Shown here: positions 34,737-44,082 of the stretch, in pieces
Layout: the number at the start of each line of letters is the position of its first letter
How positions within the stretch are numbered: position 1 is the first letter of the stretch
From: Sphingobacterium faecium
GTDB lineage: Bacteria > Bacteroidota > Bacteroidia > Sphingobacteriales > Sphingobacteriaceae
Direction of reading: 5' to 3'
Assembly (NCBI RefSeq): GCF_003054045.1
Contig: NZ_QBKH01000010.1
Coordinates: 52,368-116,367, forward strand
Length of the DNA stretch: 64,000 bases
Notes under the pieces: generated by a model
The model's input: only the letters and a program-made list of their open reading frames with translations
What the model was told of the DNA's origin: nothing
Databases searched by the model: none
Made by a program: the position numbers and the translations under genes

Positions 34737-36074
34737 TTATTTACCCGGCATTTTAGGCATGTTTTTCATGAGTTTTGCTGCCATTGCTGGATTTGACATT
34801 TGTTTCATCACTTTGCGCATATCACCAAATTGCTTCATCAATTTATTTACTTCATTGATATCAGTACCTGATCCTTTTGCGATACGAATGCGTCTTTTTT
34901 GATCAATAGCATCCGGATTTTCTCTTTCAAATGGTGTCATGGAATCAATAATAGCTTCAATCGGTCTGAATGCATTATCATCCACTTCAATGTCTTTCAT
35001 CGCTTTACCCACACCTGGGATCATCCCCATCAAATCTTTCATGTTACCCATTTTTTTGATTTGTTGGATCTGTGATTTAAAGTCATTAAAGTCAAATTTA
35101 TTTTTGCGGATTTTCTTTTGAAGTTCGGCTGCCTGCTTTTCATCAAATTGTTGCTGAGCACGTTCTACCAAAGATACCACATCACCCATACCTAATATAC
35201 GGGAAGCCATACGCTCTGGATAAAATACATCCAATGCATCCATCTTCTCGCCAGTACCGATAAATTTAATTGGTTTGTTGACAACAGACTTAATTGACAA
35301 TGCAGCACCACCACGGGTATCACCATCTAATTTTGTCAAAACAACTCCAGTGAAATCTAATCGATCATTGAAAGTTTTTGCAGTATTAACAGCATCTTGA
35401 CCTGTCATCGAATCGACAACAAAAAGAATTTCATGCGGTTGTGTAGCTTCTTTTACAGCGGTAATCTCCACCATCAAAGGCTCGTCAATCGCCAAACGCC
35501 CTGCAGTATCAATAATAACTACATTGTGCCCACTTCTTTTTGCTTCTTCAACACCTGCCTTTGCAATCGCAATAGGATCTGTTGAATTGCGATCTACATA
35601 TACAGGAACACCAACTTGGCCAGCTAATACTTCCAATTGATCTATTGCTGCCGGACGATAAACATCACCAGCTACCAGTAATGGTTTTTTTCCTTTTTTA
35701 TCTTTTAGATGTAGCGCTAACTTTCCTGAGAATGTTGTTTTACCAGCTCCATTTAAACCCGCAATTAGTATAACAGTAGGATTTTTAGAAACTTCTAATT
35801 CGGTAACAGTACCCCCCATTAATGCGGTCAACTCATCATTCATGATCTTAGTCAACAATTGACCTGGCGAAATACTTGTTAGTACGTTCTCTCCTAAAGC
35901 TTTTTGCTTAACGTCATCAGTAAATGTTTTTGCAGTTTTATAATTCACATCGGCATCCAATAATGCCTTACGAATTTCTTTCATCGTTTCTGCAACGTTG
36001 ATCTCGGTAATACTACCTTGGCCTTTTAAAACCTTAAAGGCTCTATCTAATTTATCCTGTAAGTTCTGAAACAT
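34737..36074 (-). CDS. ffh: Signal recognition particle protein Ffh
   Basis: Ffh binds signal sequences on nascent chains and, as a GTPase, hands ribosomes to FtsY. In the 445-residue protein the N domain is at 1-95, the G domain has the P-loop GLNGAGKT at 106-113, DTAGRLAID and TKLDGDTRGG, and the Met-rich M domain occupies about 300-445, ending in KLMKNMPKMPGK. No 4.5S RNA gene was recognised nearby. A -7 box lies about 31 bases before the ATG. Confidence 0.97.
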   Translation of the reverse strand: MFQNLQDKLDRAFKVLKGQGSITEINVAETMKEIRKALLDADVNYKTAKTFTDDVKQKALGENVLTSISPGQLLTKIMNDELTALMGGTVTELEVSKNPTVILIAGLNGAGKTTFSGKLALHLKDKKGKKPLLVAGDVYRPAAIDQLEVLAGQVGVPVYVDRNSTDPIAIAKAGVEEAKRSGHNVVIIDTAGRLAIDEPLMVEITAVKEATQPHEILFVVDSMTGQDAVNTAKTFNDRLDFTGVVLTKLDGDTRGGAALSIKSVVNKPIKFIGTGEKMDALDVFYPERMASRILGMGDVVSLVERAQQQFDEKQAAELQKKIRKNKFDFNDFKSQIQQIKKMGNMKDLMGMIPGVGKAMKDIEVDDNAFRPIEAIIDSMTPFERENPDAIDQKRRIRIAKGSGTDINEVNKLMKQFGDMRKVMKQMSNPAMAAKLMKNMPKMPGK

Positions 36075-36105
36075 GATAATTGTAAGTCTATGCTAATATA
36101 AAAAG

Positions 36106-36113
36106 CAAAGTTA
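36106..36113 (-). promoter_or_regulatory. -7 box upstream of ffh
   Basis: Minus-strand TAACTTTG is an exact match to TAnnTTTG, ending 31 bases before the ATG. Confidence 0.45.
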
Positions 36114-36163
36114 AAAAAATTGTCGGAAGCTGAAGCATATAGAATTCAATTCCAAGCGTTAAA

Positions 36164-36208
36164 CATAAAAAAAAGCGAACATTTATAAAAACATCCGCTT
36201 TTTTATGC
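36164..36208. terminator. Terminator after the zinc metallopeptidase gene
   Basis: AAAAAAGCG (36169-36177) and CGCTTTTTT (36196-36204) form the stem with T runs on both strands; it lies about 20 bases past the stop codon at 36229. Confidence 0.7.
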
Positions 36209-36228
36209 TTTAAATATACTTAAAGCAA

Positions 36229-36912
36229 TTAATCTCTTCTTCCAAATAATAAGGAAGCATAATATAATAGGGTAACTAATGCACTTAAAGCCGCAACTAC
36301 GTAGGTCATTGCTGCCCATTTTAATGCATCTTTTACACCATCATCTTCTGTTGCACTATAGGTTACACCATTGTTGCTCAACCAAGCTTTTGCACGATTT
36401 GATGCATCAAACTCTACAGGTAATGTCACAAAGCTAAAAATAGTTGTAATAGCCAATGCGGCAACACCTACTGCTAACACAATATAATTTTGTGAAAATG
36501 CCATCAAAATAACACCAAGCATCAACACCCAAGATGTTAATTTCGATGCGAAACTCACCATGGGCACCATCGCAGATCTAAGTCCTAGCCATTTATACGC
36601 CGTTGCATGCTGCACAGCATGACCACACTCATGTGCAGCTACTGCCGCAGCTGCTATACTTCTACCACTGTACACTTCTGGACTTAAATTTACCGTTTTA
36701 TCGGCTGGATTGTAGTGATCACCTAAACGATCAGGAATGGAAACCACTTGTACATCATATATCCCATTGTCCGCCAACATTTTTTGCGCAATCTCTCCAC
36801 CTGTTAATCCACTTGTCAATGGAATTTCAGAATATTTTTTAAACTTATTTTTAAATCGGGTTTGTACGATCAGGCTCACTACCATGATCCCTATAAATAA
36901 AATCCAATACAT
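36229..36912 (-). CDS. Zinc metallopeptidase, YugP (Zn_peptidase_2) family
   Basis: A 227-residue membrane protein with an N-terminal span (1-17) and two or three more spans in the C-terminal half (about 118-155 and 200-222). The zinc motif HECGH is at residues 94-98 in AAHECGHAVQH, and the preceding NPADKTVNLSPEVY block is typical of the family (PF04298). The biological role of YugP-type peptidases is poorly known. It is flanked by terminators and so probably transcribed alone. Confidence 0.88.
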   Translation of the reverse strand: MYWILFIGIMVVSLIVQTRFKNKFKKYSEIPLTSGLTGGEIAQKMLADNGIYDVQVVSIPDRLGDHYNPADKTVNLSPEVYSGRSIAAAAVAAHECGHAVQHATAYKWLGLRSAMVPMVSFASKLTSWVLMLGVILMAFSQNYIVLAVGVAALAITTIFSFVTLPVEFDASNRAKAWLSNNGVTYSATEDDGVKDALKWAAMTYVVAALSALVTLLYYASLLFGRRD

Positions 36913-37067
36913 AATATTTTCTTTGTTTTAGTAAATGCTATATCAAAATACATTCCACCTTGCCATAACAGACAAAATTTCACACACTAATGTACTAAAA
37001 TCCTCCATTAATCCATAATTGAACAATAAGTGAAACAAAAATATGACATTATTACAGATAAAGTCAA

Positions 37068-37108
37068 AATAAAATGGGATGAACTTCTGCAGTCCATCCC
37101 ATTTTATT
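37068..37108 (-). terminator. Terminator after the ECF sigma factor gene
   Basis: Perfect 14-bp arms AATAAAATGGGATG and CATCCCATTTTATT flank a 13-base loop. Confidence 0.8.
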
Positions 37109-37130
37109 AATTATTATTTTTCAATATATC

Positions 37131-37721
37131 TTATCCGATCTGTAACATTAAACTTTGCCCTTCTATCATTTTTCTTAGGTTTGCTAATGCATATCGCATG
37201 CGACCTAAAGCCGTGTTAATACTTACCTCGGTTATATCTGCAATATCTTTAAAACTCATATCACAAAAATGTCTCATAATTAAAACTTCTTTTTGATCAT
37301 CAGGGAGTTTTTGAATCATTTTCTTCAAATCAATATCCCTTTGCTCTTTGAGCATTTTAGATTCTACATTTTCATCACTGAAGTCTAACACATCGAAAAT
37401 ATCAAACCCCTCTGTATTGACAATATTTGGAGCTCTTTTCTCTTTTCTGAAATGATCAATGATCATATTGTGTGCAATACGCATCACCCAAGGCAAAAAC
37501 TTACCCTCGTCATTATACTTACCGCCTTTTAATGTGTTGATTACTTTTATAAAAGTTTCTTGAAAAATATCTTCTGCAAGATATTCATCTTTTACTTTCA
37601 TATAAATGGAGGTATATATTTTAGATTTGTAACGTTCTAACAAAGCTGCTAACGCTGTTTCTTTACCATCTAAATATATATGGATTAATTCTTGATCCGT
37701 TTTTTTATTTAAAACACTCAT
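37131..37721 (-). CDS. RNA polymerase sigma factor, sigma-70/ECF family
   Basis: A 196-residue sigma factor with region 2 (EYLAEDIFQETFIKVI and IAHNMIIDHFRKEKR, about 47-100) and region 4 (KLPDDQKEVLIMRHFCDMSFKDIADITEVSINTALGRMRYA, about 137-180). Regions 1.1 and 3 are missing, as in ECF factors. There is no anti-sigma gene beside it; the neighbours are a metallopeptidase and glyA. This type is widespread in Bacteroidota and is usually expressed constitutively. Confidence 0.9.
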   Translation of the reverse strand: MSVLNKKTDQELIHIYLDGKETALAALLERYKSKIYTSIYMKVKDEYLAEDIFQETFIKVINTLKGGKYNDEGKFLPWVMRIAHNMIIDHFRKEKRAPNIVNTEGFDIFDVLDFSDENVESKMLKEQRDIDLKKMIQKLPDDQKEVLIMRHFCDMSFKDIADITEVSINTALGRMRYALANLRKMIEGQSLMLQIG

Positions 37722-37901
37722 ACTTCACCTATTTTTAGCAGTTACCAAATTAATTTAACTAAAACCTGTTCAAAAAAGTAAATGTATTCCGTATAGTAAG
37801 ATATTTATGAAGTGATCAATTTTTGTATACTCAAAACAAGAGAAAATTATCGAGTAATCAAATTATTACAATGTTATTTAAGACTTTTTAACATTTGAAC
37901 A

Positions 37902-37939
37902 AAAAAAGTGCCTTAATTCAAATCTAAGGCACTTTTTTA
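37902..37939 (-). terminator. Terminator after glyA
   Basis: AAAAAGTGCCTTA and TAAGGCACTTTTT flank a ten-base loop, with T runs on both strands; it lies about 20 bases past the glyA stop. Confidence 0.85.
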
Positions 37940-37958
37940 TTTTTCAATATGTTATATT

Positions 37959-39230
37959 TTATTTGTAAAGTGGGAATGCAGCCATCAACTCTTTTACTTT
38001 AGAATGGATTTTAGCAAGTTCTGAATCATTAGAAGCATTTACAATTGCCGCATCAATTAATTCTCCAATTTGAAGAATCTCTGTTTCTTTAATACCACGT
38101 GTCGTGATCGCAGCAGTACCGAAACGAACACCTGAAGTAACGAATGGAGAACGGGAGTCAAATGGAACCATATTTTTGTTTGTTGTAATACCCGCTTTTC
38201 CTAAAACAGCTTCGGCTTCTTTACCGGAAATATCTTTATTGCGTAGGTCAACTAACATCAAATGGTTATCTGTTCCACCGGAAATTATCTTATAATCTCT
38301 TTCAACAAAGAATTGTGCTAGAGTAGCTGCATTTTTCTTAACTTGAACAATGTATTCCATATATTCGTCAGAAAGCGCTTCACCGTAAGCAATCGCTTTA
38401 GCAGCAATAGTATGCTCTAAAGGTCCGCCTTGTGTACCAGGGAAAACAGCAAGATCCAACAATTGTGTAATTGTACGAGTTTCGCCTTTTGGTGTTTTTA
38501 CTCCCCAAGTATTTTCAAAATCTTTGCCAACCATAATCATACCACCACGAGGTCCGCGAAGTGTTTTATGGGTAGTTGTGGTTACGATATGGCAGTGAGG
38601 AAGTGGATCATTTAACAATCCTCTTGCGATAAGTCCTGCTGGATGAGAAATATCGGCTAAAACTAAAGCACCAATTTCATCAGCAACTTTACGGATACGT
38701 GCATAGTCCCAATCACGAGAATAAGCTGAAGCACCACAGATAATCATTTTCGGTTTTTCACGAAGTGCCGTTTCTTCTAATTGTTCATAATCAATTAGTC
38801 CTGTATCTTCTTTTACACCATAAAACAAAGGTTGGTAAATTTTACCTGAAAGATTTGCTGGAGAACCGTGTGTCAAGTGACCACCATGCGATAAATCAAG
38901 ACCTAAGATTTTGTCTCCGGGCTTGATCGTTGCTAAAAATACAGCGGCATTTGCTTGTGCTCCTGAATGCGGCTGTACGTTTACCCATTCAGCACCAAAT
39001 AATTGTTTTGCACGATTAATGGCAATAGTTTCGATTTCATCGACTACCTCGCAACCACCATAGTAACGTTTTCCCGGTAAGCCTTCAGCATATTTATTTG
39101 TCAAAACTGAACCTGCAGCTTCCATAACTTGTTTTGAAACGAAGTTTTCTGATGCAATTAATTCGATACCTTCTTCTTGGCGTTTAAGCTCATCAGCTAT
39201 CAAATTGAAAATGGCTTGATCTCTTTCCAT
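37959..39230 (-). CDS. glyA: Serine hydroxymethyltransferase
   Basis: GlyA converts serine and tetrahydrofolate to glycine and 5,10-methylene-THF using PLP. The 423-residue protein has LIASENFVSKQVMEAAGS, the YYGGCE block, and TTTTHKTLRGPRGG with the PLP lysine. Length is normal. A -7 box, TATCTTTG, lies on the minus strand at 39282-39275. Confidence 0.97.
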   Translation of the reverse strand: MERDQAIFNLIADELKRQEEGIELIASENFVSKQVMEAAGSVLTNKYAEGLPGKRYYGGCEVVDEIETIAINRAKQLFGAEWVNVQPHSGAQANAAVFLATIKPGDKILGLDLSHGGHLTHGSPANLSGKIYQPLFYGVKEDTGLIDYEQLEETALREKPKMIICGASAYSRDWDYARIRKVADEIGALVLADISHPAGLIARGLLNDPLPHCHIVTTTTHKTLRGPRGGMIMVGKDFENTWGVKTPKGETRTITQLLDLAVFPGTQGGPLEHTIAAKAIAYGEALSDEYMEYIVQVKKNAATLAQFFVERDYKIISGGTDNHLMLVDLRNKDISGKEAEAVLGKAGITTNKNMVPFDSRSPFVTSGVRFGTAAITTRGIKETEILQIGELIDAAIVNASNDSELAKIHSKVKELMAAFPLYK

Positions 39231-39274
39231 TGTTTTAATCTAGTATAAAATATGAATATTATGATTTTAGTCTA

Positions 39275-39282
39275 CAAAGATA
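39275..39282 (-). promoter_or_regulatory. -7 box upstream of glyA
   Basis: Minus-strand TATCTTTG is an exact match to TAnnTTTG, ending 44 bases before the ATG. Confidence 0.45.
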
Positions 39283-39594
39283 GTATAATACTTAAAAAAG
39301 GCTTCACAAAATGCCCTTTATTATTACAAAATATCACAAAAACAGCCTATTTATTAAAATATCATAAAATCAATATTCATAATTCGTAACGAACGTAAGG
39401 AAGATATCTGTGACTCCAATTGAAGAAGGTAAATATCTAAGCTTTCTAAATAAGGATCCTCACCCCTCGAAGCCGTATCCTAAAAATTAAATAATGCCTT
39501 AAGCCCTGTCTTACAAAAGTTAAGAACATGAACAAATACTGTGTTTAATCAATGTCATAAATTTGAAGCTGTCCTATTTTCTATTTAAATTATG

Positions 39595-39602
39595 TAATTT
39601 TG
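39595..39602 (+). promoter_or_regulatory. -7 box upstream of the IscA-like gene
   Basis: TAATTTTG matches TAnnTTTG, ending 26 bases before the ATG at 39629. Confidence 0.4.
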
Positions 39603-39628
39603 TTTAAGTTGGTTAAAATATTATCACG

Positions 39629-39982
39629 ATGAGTACAGAGACTATAACAGAAAAAGCTCCCTTAACCTTAACTGAAGGAGCGATAAAGGAACTAAAAAAA
39701 CTGAAAGATCAGCAAGAAATTTCAGATGATTTTGGATTACGTATTGGTGTTGAAGGTGGTGGTTGTTCTGGGATGAGCTATATTTTAGGATTCGACCAGA
39801 AAAAAGAGGGTGATAGCGAATACAGTATTGCAGGAATTAGAGTTTTTATGAATAAAGCACATGGCTTATATCTAGCGGGTATGGAAGTTGATTTTAGAAA
39901 CGGTCTAGATGCACGTGGATTTACATTTAACAATCCCAATGCCTCCAGTACATGTGGCTGCGGAAGCTCCTTCTCTGCATAA
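39629..39982 (+). CDS. Iron-sulfur cluster assembly accessory protein (IscA/SufA/ErpA type)
   Basis: A-type carrier that receives iron-sulfur clusters from the SUF or ISC scaffold and passes them to target enzymes. The 117-residue protein has the three conserved cysteines: Cys 46 in GGGCSGM and Cys 109 and 111 in the C-terminal TCGCGSSF. No suf gene is adjacent, so it is a stand-alone copy; the exact paralogue type cannot be decided. Confidence 0.92.
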   Translation: MSTETITEKAPLTLTEGAIKELKKLKDQQEISDDFGLRIGVEGGGCSGMSYILGFDQKKEGDSEYSIAGIRVFMNKAHGLYLAGMEVDFRNGLDARGFTFNNPNASSTCGCGSSFSA

Positions 39983-39998
39983 GAATTTAAGATATAAT

Positions 39999-40034
39999 CC
40001 AAAGCCCAATATTCTCTGGATATTGGGCTTTGTT
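39999..40034 (+). terminator. Terminator after the IscA-like gene
   Basis: AAAGCCCAATAT and ATATTGGGCTTT flank a seven-base loop; TTGGTTTT follows. Confidence 0.75.
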
Positions 40035-40218
40035 GGTTTTAGAAAACCGTATCATCTGATCTATGCCAAAAGCTAAAATTTATTTTTTTGGCTAAAAACT
40101 ACCTCAAACACGCTTAAAAGAGAAATATATATACCTTAAAGCCGTTCATTTTTTAACTTTCAGCTTTCAGCTTAATTGATTAAATTAGCGACCTTTAGAA
40201 AAAGAATACGAGACACCG

Positions 40219-43200
40219 ATGTATAAAGAATATAAGCAGCTTAATTTGCCGGAAATAGGCAAAGAAATATTGACCCGTTGGGAACAGGAAAAAATATTCG
40301 AAAAAAGTATCACAAACCGTCCAGGAAACAAACCATACACTTTTTATGAAGGTCCTCCTTCAGCTAACGGTATGCCTGGTATTCACCATGTAATGGGTCG
40401 TACAATTAAGGATATTTTCTGCCGTTACAAAACTCTAAAAGGATTTCAAGTAAAACGTAAGGGCGGATGGGATACTCATGGGCTTCCAATCGAACTTGCT
40501 GTCGAAAAGAAACTAGGCATCACCAAGGAAGACATCGGTAAAAAAATAACAGTAGAAGAATATAATGATGCATGTCGTACAGAGGTGATGAAATATACTG
40601 ATGTATGGAATGATCTGACTACTAAAATGGGTTACTGGGTAGATCTTGAAAACCCATATGTCACATACGAAAATGAGTATATCGAAACACTATGGTACTT
40701 GTTAAAAGAATTTTATAAAAAAGGTCTTTTATATAAGGGTTACACCATACAACCTTACTCTCCAGCAGCAGGAACTGGATTAAGTTCACATGAATTGAAT
40801 CAGCCTGGTACTTATAAAGATGTAAAGGATACCACCATTGTTGCCCAATTTCGATTAATCAACAGTCAATTGCATCCCGCAATCGCTGCGCTGGTTGAAG
40901 ATGTAGATGAAGATGTTGCGTTCATTGCATGGACCACCACCCCTTGGACACTTCCGTCCAATACCGCTTTGGTTGTAGGTAAAAAAATCAACTATGTAAA
41001 GATTAAAACTTTCAATCAATATACAGGCGCACCAGTTTCGGTTATCCTGGCAAAAGATTTAATTGCAAAACACTTCAAATCTGAGGGCAAAGAAGCTTCG
41101 TTTCAAGATTATAAATTGGGTGATAAGGTTATCCCTTGGGAAGTGGCCGCAACTATTACAGGTGAGGAGCTTGTTGGTTTACGCTATGAACAATTGATGC
41201 CTTATATTACTTCGGATGAATTGCAAGAAAAAGCTTTCCGTGTAATCCCTGGTGATTTCGTCACAACAGAAGATGGTACGGGAATCGTACACGCTGCTCC
41301 GACTTATGGTGCAGATGACTTTAGAGTTGCTAAAGAACAAGGTGTACCCGGCATTTTACTCAAAGATGAAAATGGTAAAGAAGTTCCGACGGTAGATCGT
41401 ACAGGTCGATTTGTGAAAGAAATCACAGACTTTGCTGGTCGCTTTGTGAAAGAAGAATATTATTCAGATGCTGAGCGTGCTGATAAAGATTTCCGTCCTA
41501 CTGATGTACTCATTGCGATCAAATTAAAAGAAGATAACAAGGCTTTTGATGTCAAAAAATACGAGCATACTTACCCCCACTGCTGGCGTACGGACAAACC
41601 TGTTTTGTACTATCCTTTGGATAGCTGGTTTATTAAATCGACAGCAGTTAAGAATGACTTAGTTGCGCTCAATAAAACGATTAATTGGAAACCTGAAGCT
41701 ACTGGTACTGGACGCTTTGGTAATTGGTTGGAAAATCTAGTTGACTGGAATCTATCACGCTCACGTTACTGGGGGACTCCACTTCCAATCTGGCGTTCCG
41801 AAGATGAAAATGAAGAAATATGTGTAGGTTCAATGCCTGAATTAAAATCTTTATTAGAGGCTTCTTTAATATCAGATGTTTTATCAGAAAAAGAAAAAGA
41901 AACAAACAAATCATATTTAGATAAATTCGGTACGGAGCAACTTGACTTACACCGTCCATATGTAGACGATATCATCTTGGTATCCGATGCTGGTCAAAAA
42001 TTATTCCGTGAACCAGACTTAATCGATGTTTGGTTTGATTCTGGTGCTATGCCTTATGCACAATGGGGTCTGGATTATGAAAAATTAGCAAATGGAGAAG
42101 CGCTACCTTTCAAAGATGGATATAAAGAAGCATTTCCTGCAGATTTCATTGCTGAAGGTGTGGATCAAACACGTGGTTGGTTCTTCACACTTCATGCGAT
42201 ATCCACGATGCTTCAAAAATCTGTTGCTTTTAAGAATGTGGTATCTAATGGTTTGGTTTTAGACAAAAACGGTAATAAAATGTCTAAACGCCTTGGTAAT
42301 GGTATTGATCCATTTGCAACGTTAGATAAGTATAGCGCCGATGCAACTCGTTGGTACATGATCAGTAATGCATCTCCATGGGACAATCTAAAGTTTAACG
42401 AAGAAGGATTGGACGAGGTACGTCGCAAGTTTTTTGGGACTTTATATAACACGTATGCTTTCTTTGCTTTATATGCAAATATCGATAAATTCAGTTATAC
42501 AGAAGCAGATATCGCGCTGGAGAATCGTCCTGAAATCGATCGTTGGGTCATTTCATTATTGAATAGTTTAACTAAAGAGGTAGATGAATATTATGCAGAA
42601 TTCGAACCTACAAAAGCTGCTCGTGCCATTCAAAATTTTGTTGATGAGCACTTAAGTAATTGGTATGTTCGTCTTTGCCGCCGTCGTTTTTGGAAAGGCG
42701 AATATTCAGAGGATAAAATATCGGCATACCAGACCTTATTTACTTGTCTGGATACCATTGCCAAGTTGATGTCTCCGATCTCTCCTTTCTTTTCAGATCA
42801 ATTGTATTTAGATCTGAATAATGCAACAGAAAAAGAAACGTTTGAATCTGTACATTTAGCTAATTTCCCTACATATCAAGAGCATTTGGTTGATAAGGAC
42901 TTGGAAGAACGGATGTCCCTTGCTCAAGATATCTCATCATTGACTTTGTCACTGCGCAAAAAAGTAGGCATTAATGTAAGACAACCCTTAAATAAAATAT
43001 TACTTCCAGTATTGGATAATAGTTTTCAAGAGCGTGTAGAAAAGGTAAAAGATTTGATACTTTCTGAGACTAATATCAAAGATATTCAATTCATTACGGA
43101 TACTACGGGTATCATTAAGAAAAAAATAAAGCCAAATTTCAAAGCTCTTGGCTCGAAAGTTGGTAAAGACATGAAGTTAGTATCTGCAAAGATCAATGCA

Positions 43201-43632
43201 CTTTCTATGGAAGAGGTGGCGAAATTGGAAAGCAATGGCGAAATTATGTTAGCCGAAACGCCGTATGTGATCCAATTAGCTGACGTAGAAATTATAGCAG
43301 AAGATGTTGCTGGATGGCAGGTCGCTAATTTAGCTAAATTAACCGTAGCGCTAGATATCCATATTTCTGAAGAATTAAAACAAGAAGGATTGTCACGAGA
43401 GTTGGTTAACCGTATACAAAACCTAAGAAAAGACAAGGGTTTTGAGGTTACTGACCGTATCCATGTTTTAGTTAGTAAAGATGCTGATATTGAGCAAGCC
43501 ACGAATAAAAATTTATCTTATATTTGTACCGAAATTCTAGCTGATTCATTGAGATTTGAAGAATCACTAACCACTGGAGATAACATTGATATCGATGGTA
43601 AGGAATTGAATGTTTTAATCGAAAAAATTTAA
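40219..43632 (+). CDS. ileS: Isoleucyl-tRNA synthetase, long (type 2-like) form with a GIHH signature
   Basis: IleRS charges tRNA-Ile. The 1137-residue class I synthetase has the second signature KMSKR at 687-691, an editing domain with TTPWTLPSNTALVVG, and WDTHGLPIE. The first signature, usually HxGH, reads GIHH (residues 54-57, bases 40378-40389) in NGMPGIHHVMGR. Length and the absence of the C-terminal zinc cysteines fit the type 2 (eukaryote-like) lineage. From memory of published work, IleRS2 enzymes with GxHH in place of HxGH are highly resistant to mupirocin. The gene is followed after three bases by the DksA-like gene and then lspA. Confidence 0.96.
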   Translation: MYKEYKQLNLPEIGKEILTRWEQEKIFEKSITNRPGNKPYTFYEGPPSANGMPGIHHVMGRTIKDIFCRYKTLKGFQVKRKGGWDTHGLPIELAVEKKLGITKEDIGKKITVEEYNDACRTEVMKYTDVWNDLTTKMGYWVDLENPYVTYENEYIETLWYLLKEFYKKGLLYKGYTIQPYSPAAGTGLSSHELNQPGTYKDVKDTTIVAQFRLINSQLHPAIAALVEDVDEDVAFIAWTTTPWTLPSNTALVVGKKINYVKIKTFNQYTGAPVSVILAKDLIAKHFKSEGKEASFQDYKLGDKVIPWEVAATITGEELVGLRYEQLMPYITSDELQEKAFRVIPGDFVTTEDGTGIVHAAPTYGADDFRVAKEQGVPGILLKDENGKEVPTVDRTGRFVKEITDFAGRFVKEEYYSDAERADKDFRPTDVLIAIKLKEDNKAFDVKKYEHTYPHCWRTDKPVLYYPLDSWFIKSTAVKNDLVALNKTINWKPEATGTGRFGNWLENLVDWNLSRSRYWGTPLPIWRSEDENEEICVGSMPELKSLLEASLISDVLSEKEKETNKSYLDKFGTEQLDLHRPYVDDIILVSDAGQKLFREPDLIDVWFDSGAMPYAQWGLDYEKLANGEALPFKDGYKEAFPADFIAEGVDQTRGWFFTLHAISTMLQKSVAFKNVVSNGLVLDKNGNKMSKRLGNGIDPFATLDKYSADATRWYMISNASPWDNLKFNEEGLDEVRRKFFGTLYNTYAFFALYANIDKFSYTEADIALENRPEIDRWVISLLNSLTKEVDEYYAEFEPTKAARAIQNFVDEHLSNWYVRLCRRRFWKGEYSEDKISAYQTLFTCLDTIAKLMSPISPFFSDQLYLDLNNATEKETFESVHLANFPTYQEHLVDKDLEERMSLAQDISSLTLSLRKKVGINVRQPLNKILLPVLDNSFQERVEKVKDLILSETNIKDIQFITDTTGIIKKKIKPNFKALGSKVGKDMKLVSAKINALSMEEVAKLESNGEIMLAETPYVIQLADVEIIAEDVAGWQVANLAKLTVALDIHISEELKQEGLSRELVNRIQNLRKDKGFEVTDRIHVLVSKDADIEQATNKNLSYICTEILADSLRFEESLTTGDNIDIDGKELNVLIEKI

Positions 43633-43635
43633 ATT

Positions 43636-44022
43636 ATGGCAACTAATAACGAAAAGACACGCTATAGCGATTCAGAGCTACAAGAATTTAAAAGCATTAT
43701 TTTAGAAAAATTAAGAATAGCGAAAGAAGAACTTTCGGCGTTGACTGCCTCGCTAAATAACAGTGATGCAAATGGTACTGATGATACTGCTGGCACATAT
43801 AAAACATTGGAAGATGGTTCTGCTACGTTAGAAAAAGAACAAACCAACCAATTAGCAGCCCGTCAACGGAAATTTATAGACAATCTAGATGCAGCATTAG
43901 TGCGTATTGAAAACAAAACATATGGCATCTGCAGAGAGACCGGAAAATTGATTCAAAAGGAAAGATTGAAAGCTGTTCCGCATACGACATTAAGTATCGA
44001 AGCTAAAAACAAGCAGTATTAA
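43636..44022 (+). CDS. TraR/DksA-family protein without the zinc-finger cysteines
   Basis: A 128-residue protein with a coiled-coil N-terminal half (about 10-80) and the C-terminal stretch YGICRETGKLIQKERLKAVPHTT of the DksA family. DksA acts in the secondary channel of RNA polymerase with ppGpp. Here only one Cys remains of the four that bind zinc, a pattern I associate with the Bacteroidota branch. The acidic tip region with DANGTDDTA (about 47-56) lies where DksA has its catalytic aspartates, but equivalence is a guess. It is cotranscribed with ileS (three-base gap). Confidence 0.85.
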   Translation: MATNNEKTRYSDSELQEFKSIILEKLRIAKEELSALTASLNNSDANGTDDTAGTYKTLEDGSATLEKEQTNQLAARQRKFIDNLDAALVRIENKTYGICRETGKLIQKERLKAVPHTTLSIEAKNKQY

Positions 44023-44044
44023 TATTATTTAAATACAAAAAGAT

Positions 44045-44077
44045 AATGGTCTTTACTATCGGTAAAGACCATTTTTA
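44045..44077 (+). terminator. Terminator between the DksA-like gene and lspA
   Basis: AATGGTCTTTAC and GTAAAGACCATT with a five-base loop, followed by TTT. lspA starts only six bases later, so it either has read-through or a promoter within the DksA-like gene. Confidence 0.8.
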
Positions 44078-44082
44078 CAACT

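Larger units (their letters stand above)
39231..39628. other. 398-bp region between divergent glyA and the IscA-like gene
   Basis: It holds a -7 box for each neighbour (39275-39282 minus, 39595-39602 plus). Between them lies AT-rich sequence with two near-copies of AAAATATCAnAAAA (39328-39370 area). I see no open frame, operator-like palindrome or riboswitch; glycine- or purine-sensing motifs were looked for and not seen. Confidence 0.55.

Noticed and set aside
39983..40218. A T-box or other tRNA-sensing leader before ileS
   Set aside because: No T-box sequence, specifier loop or terminator/antiterminator pair could be seen in the 236 bases; only the terminator of the previous gene is present.
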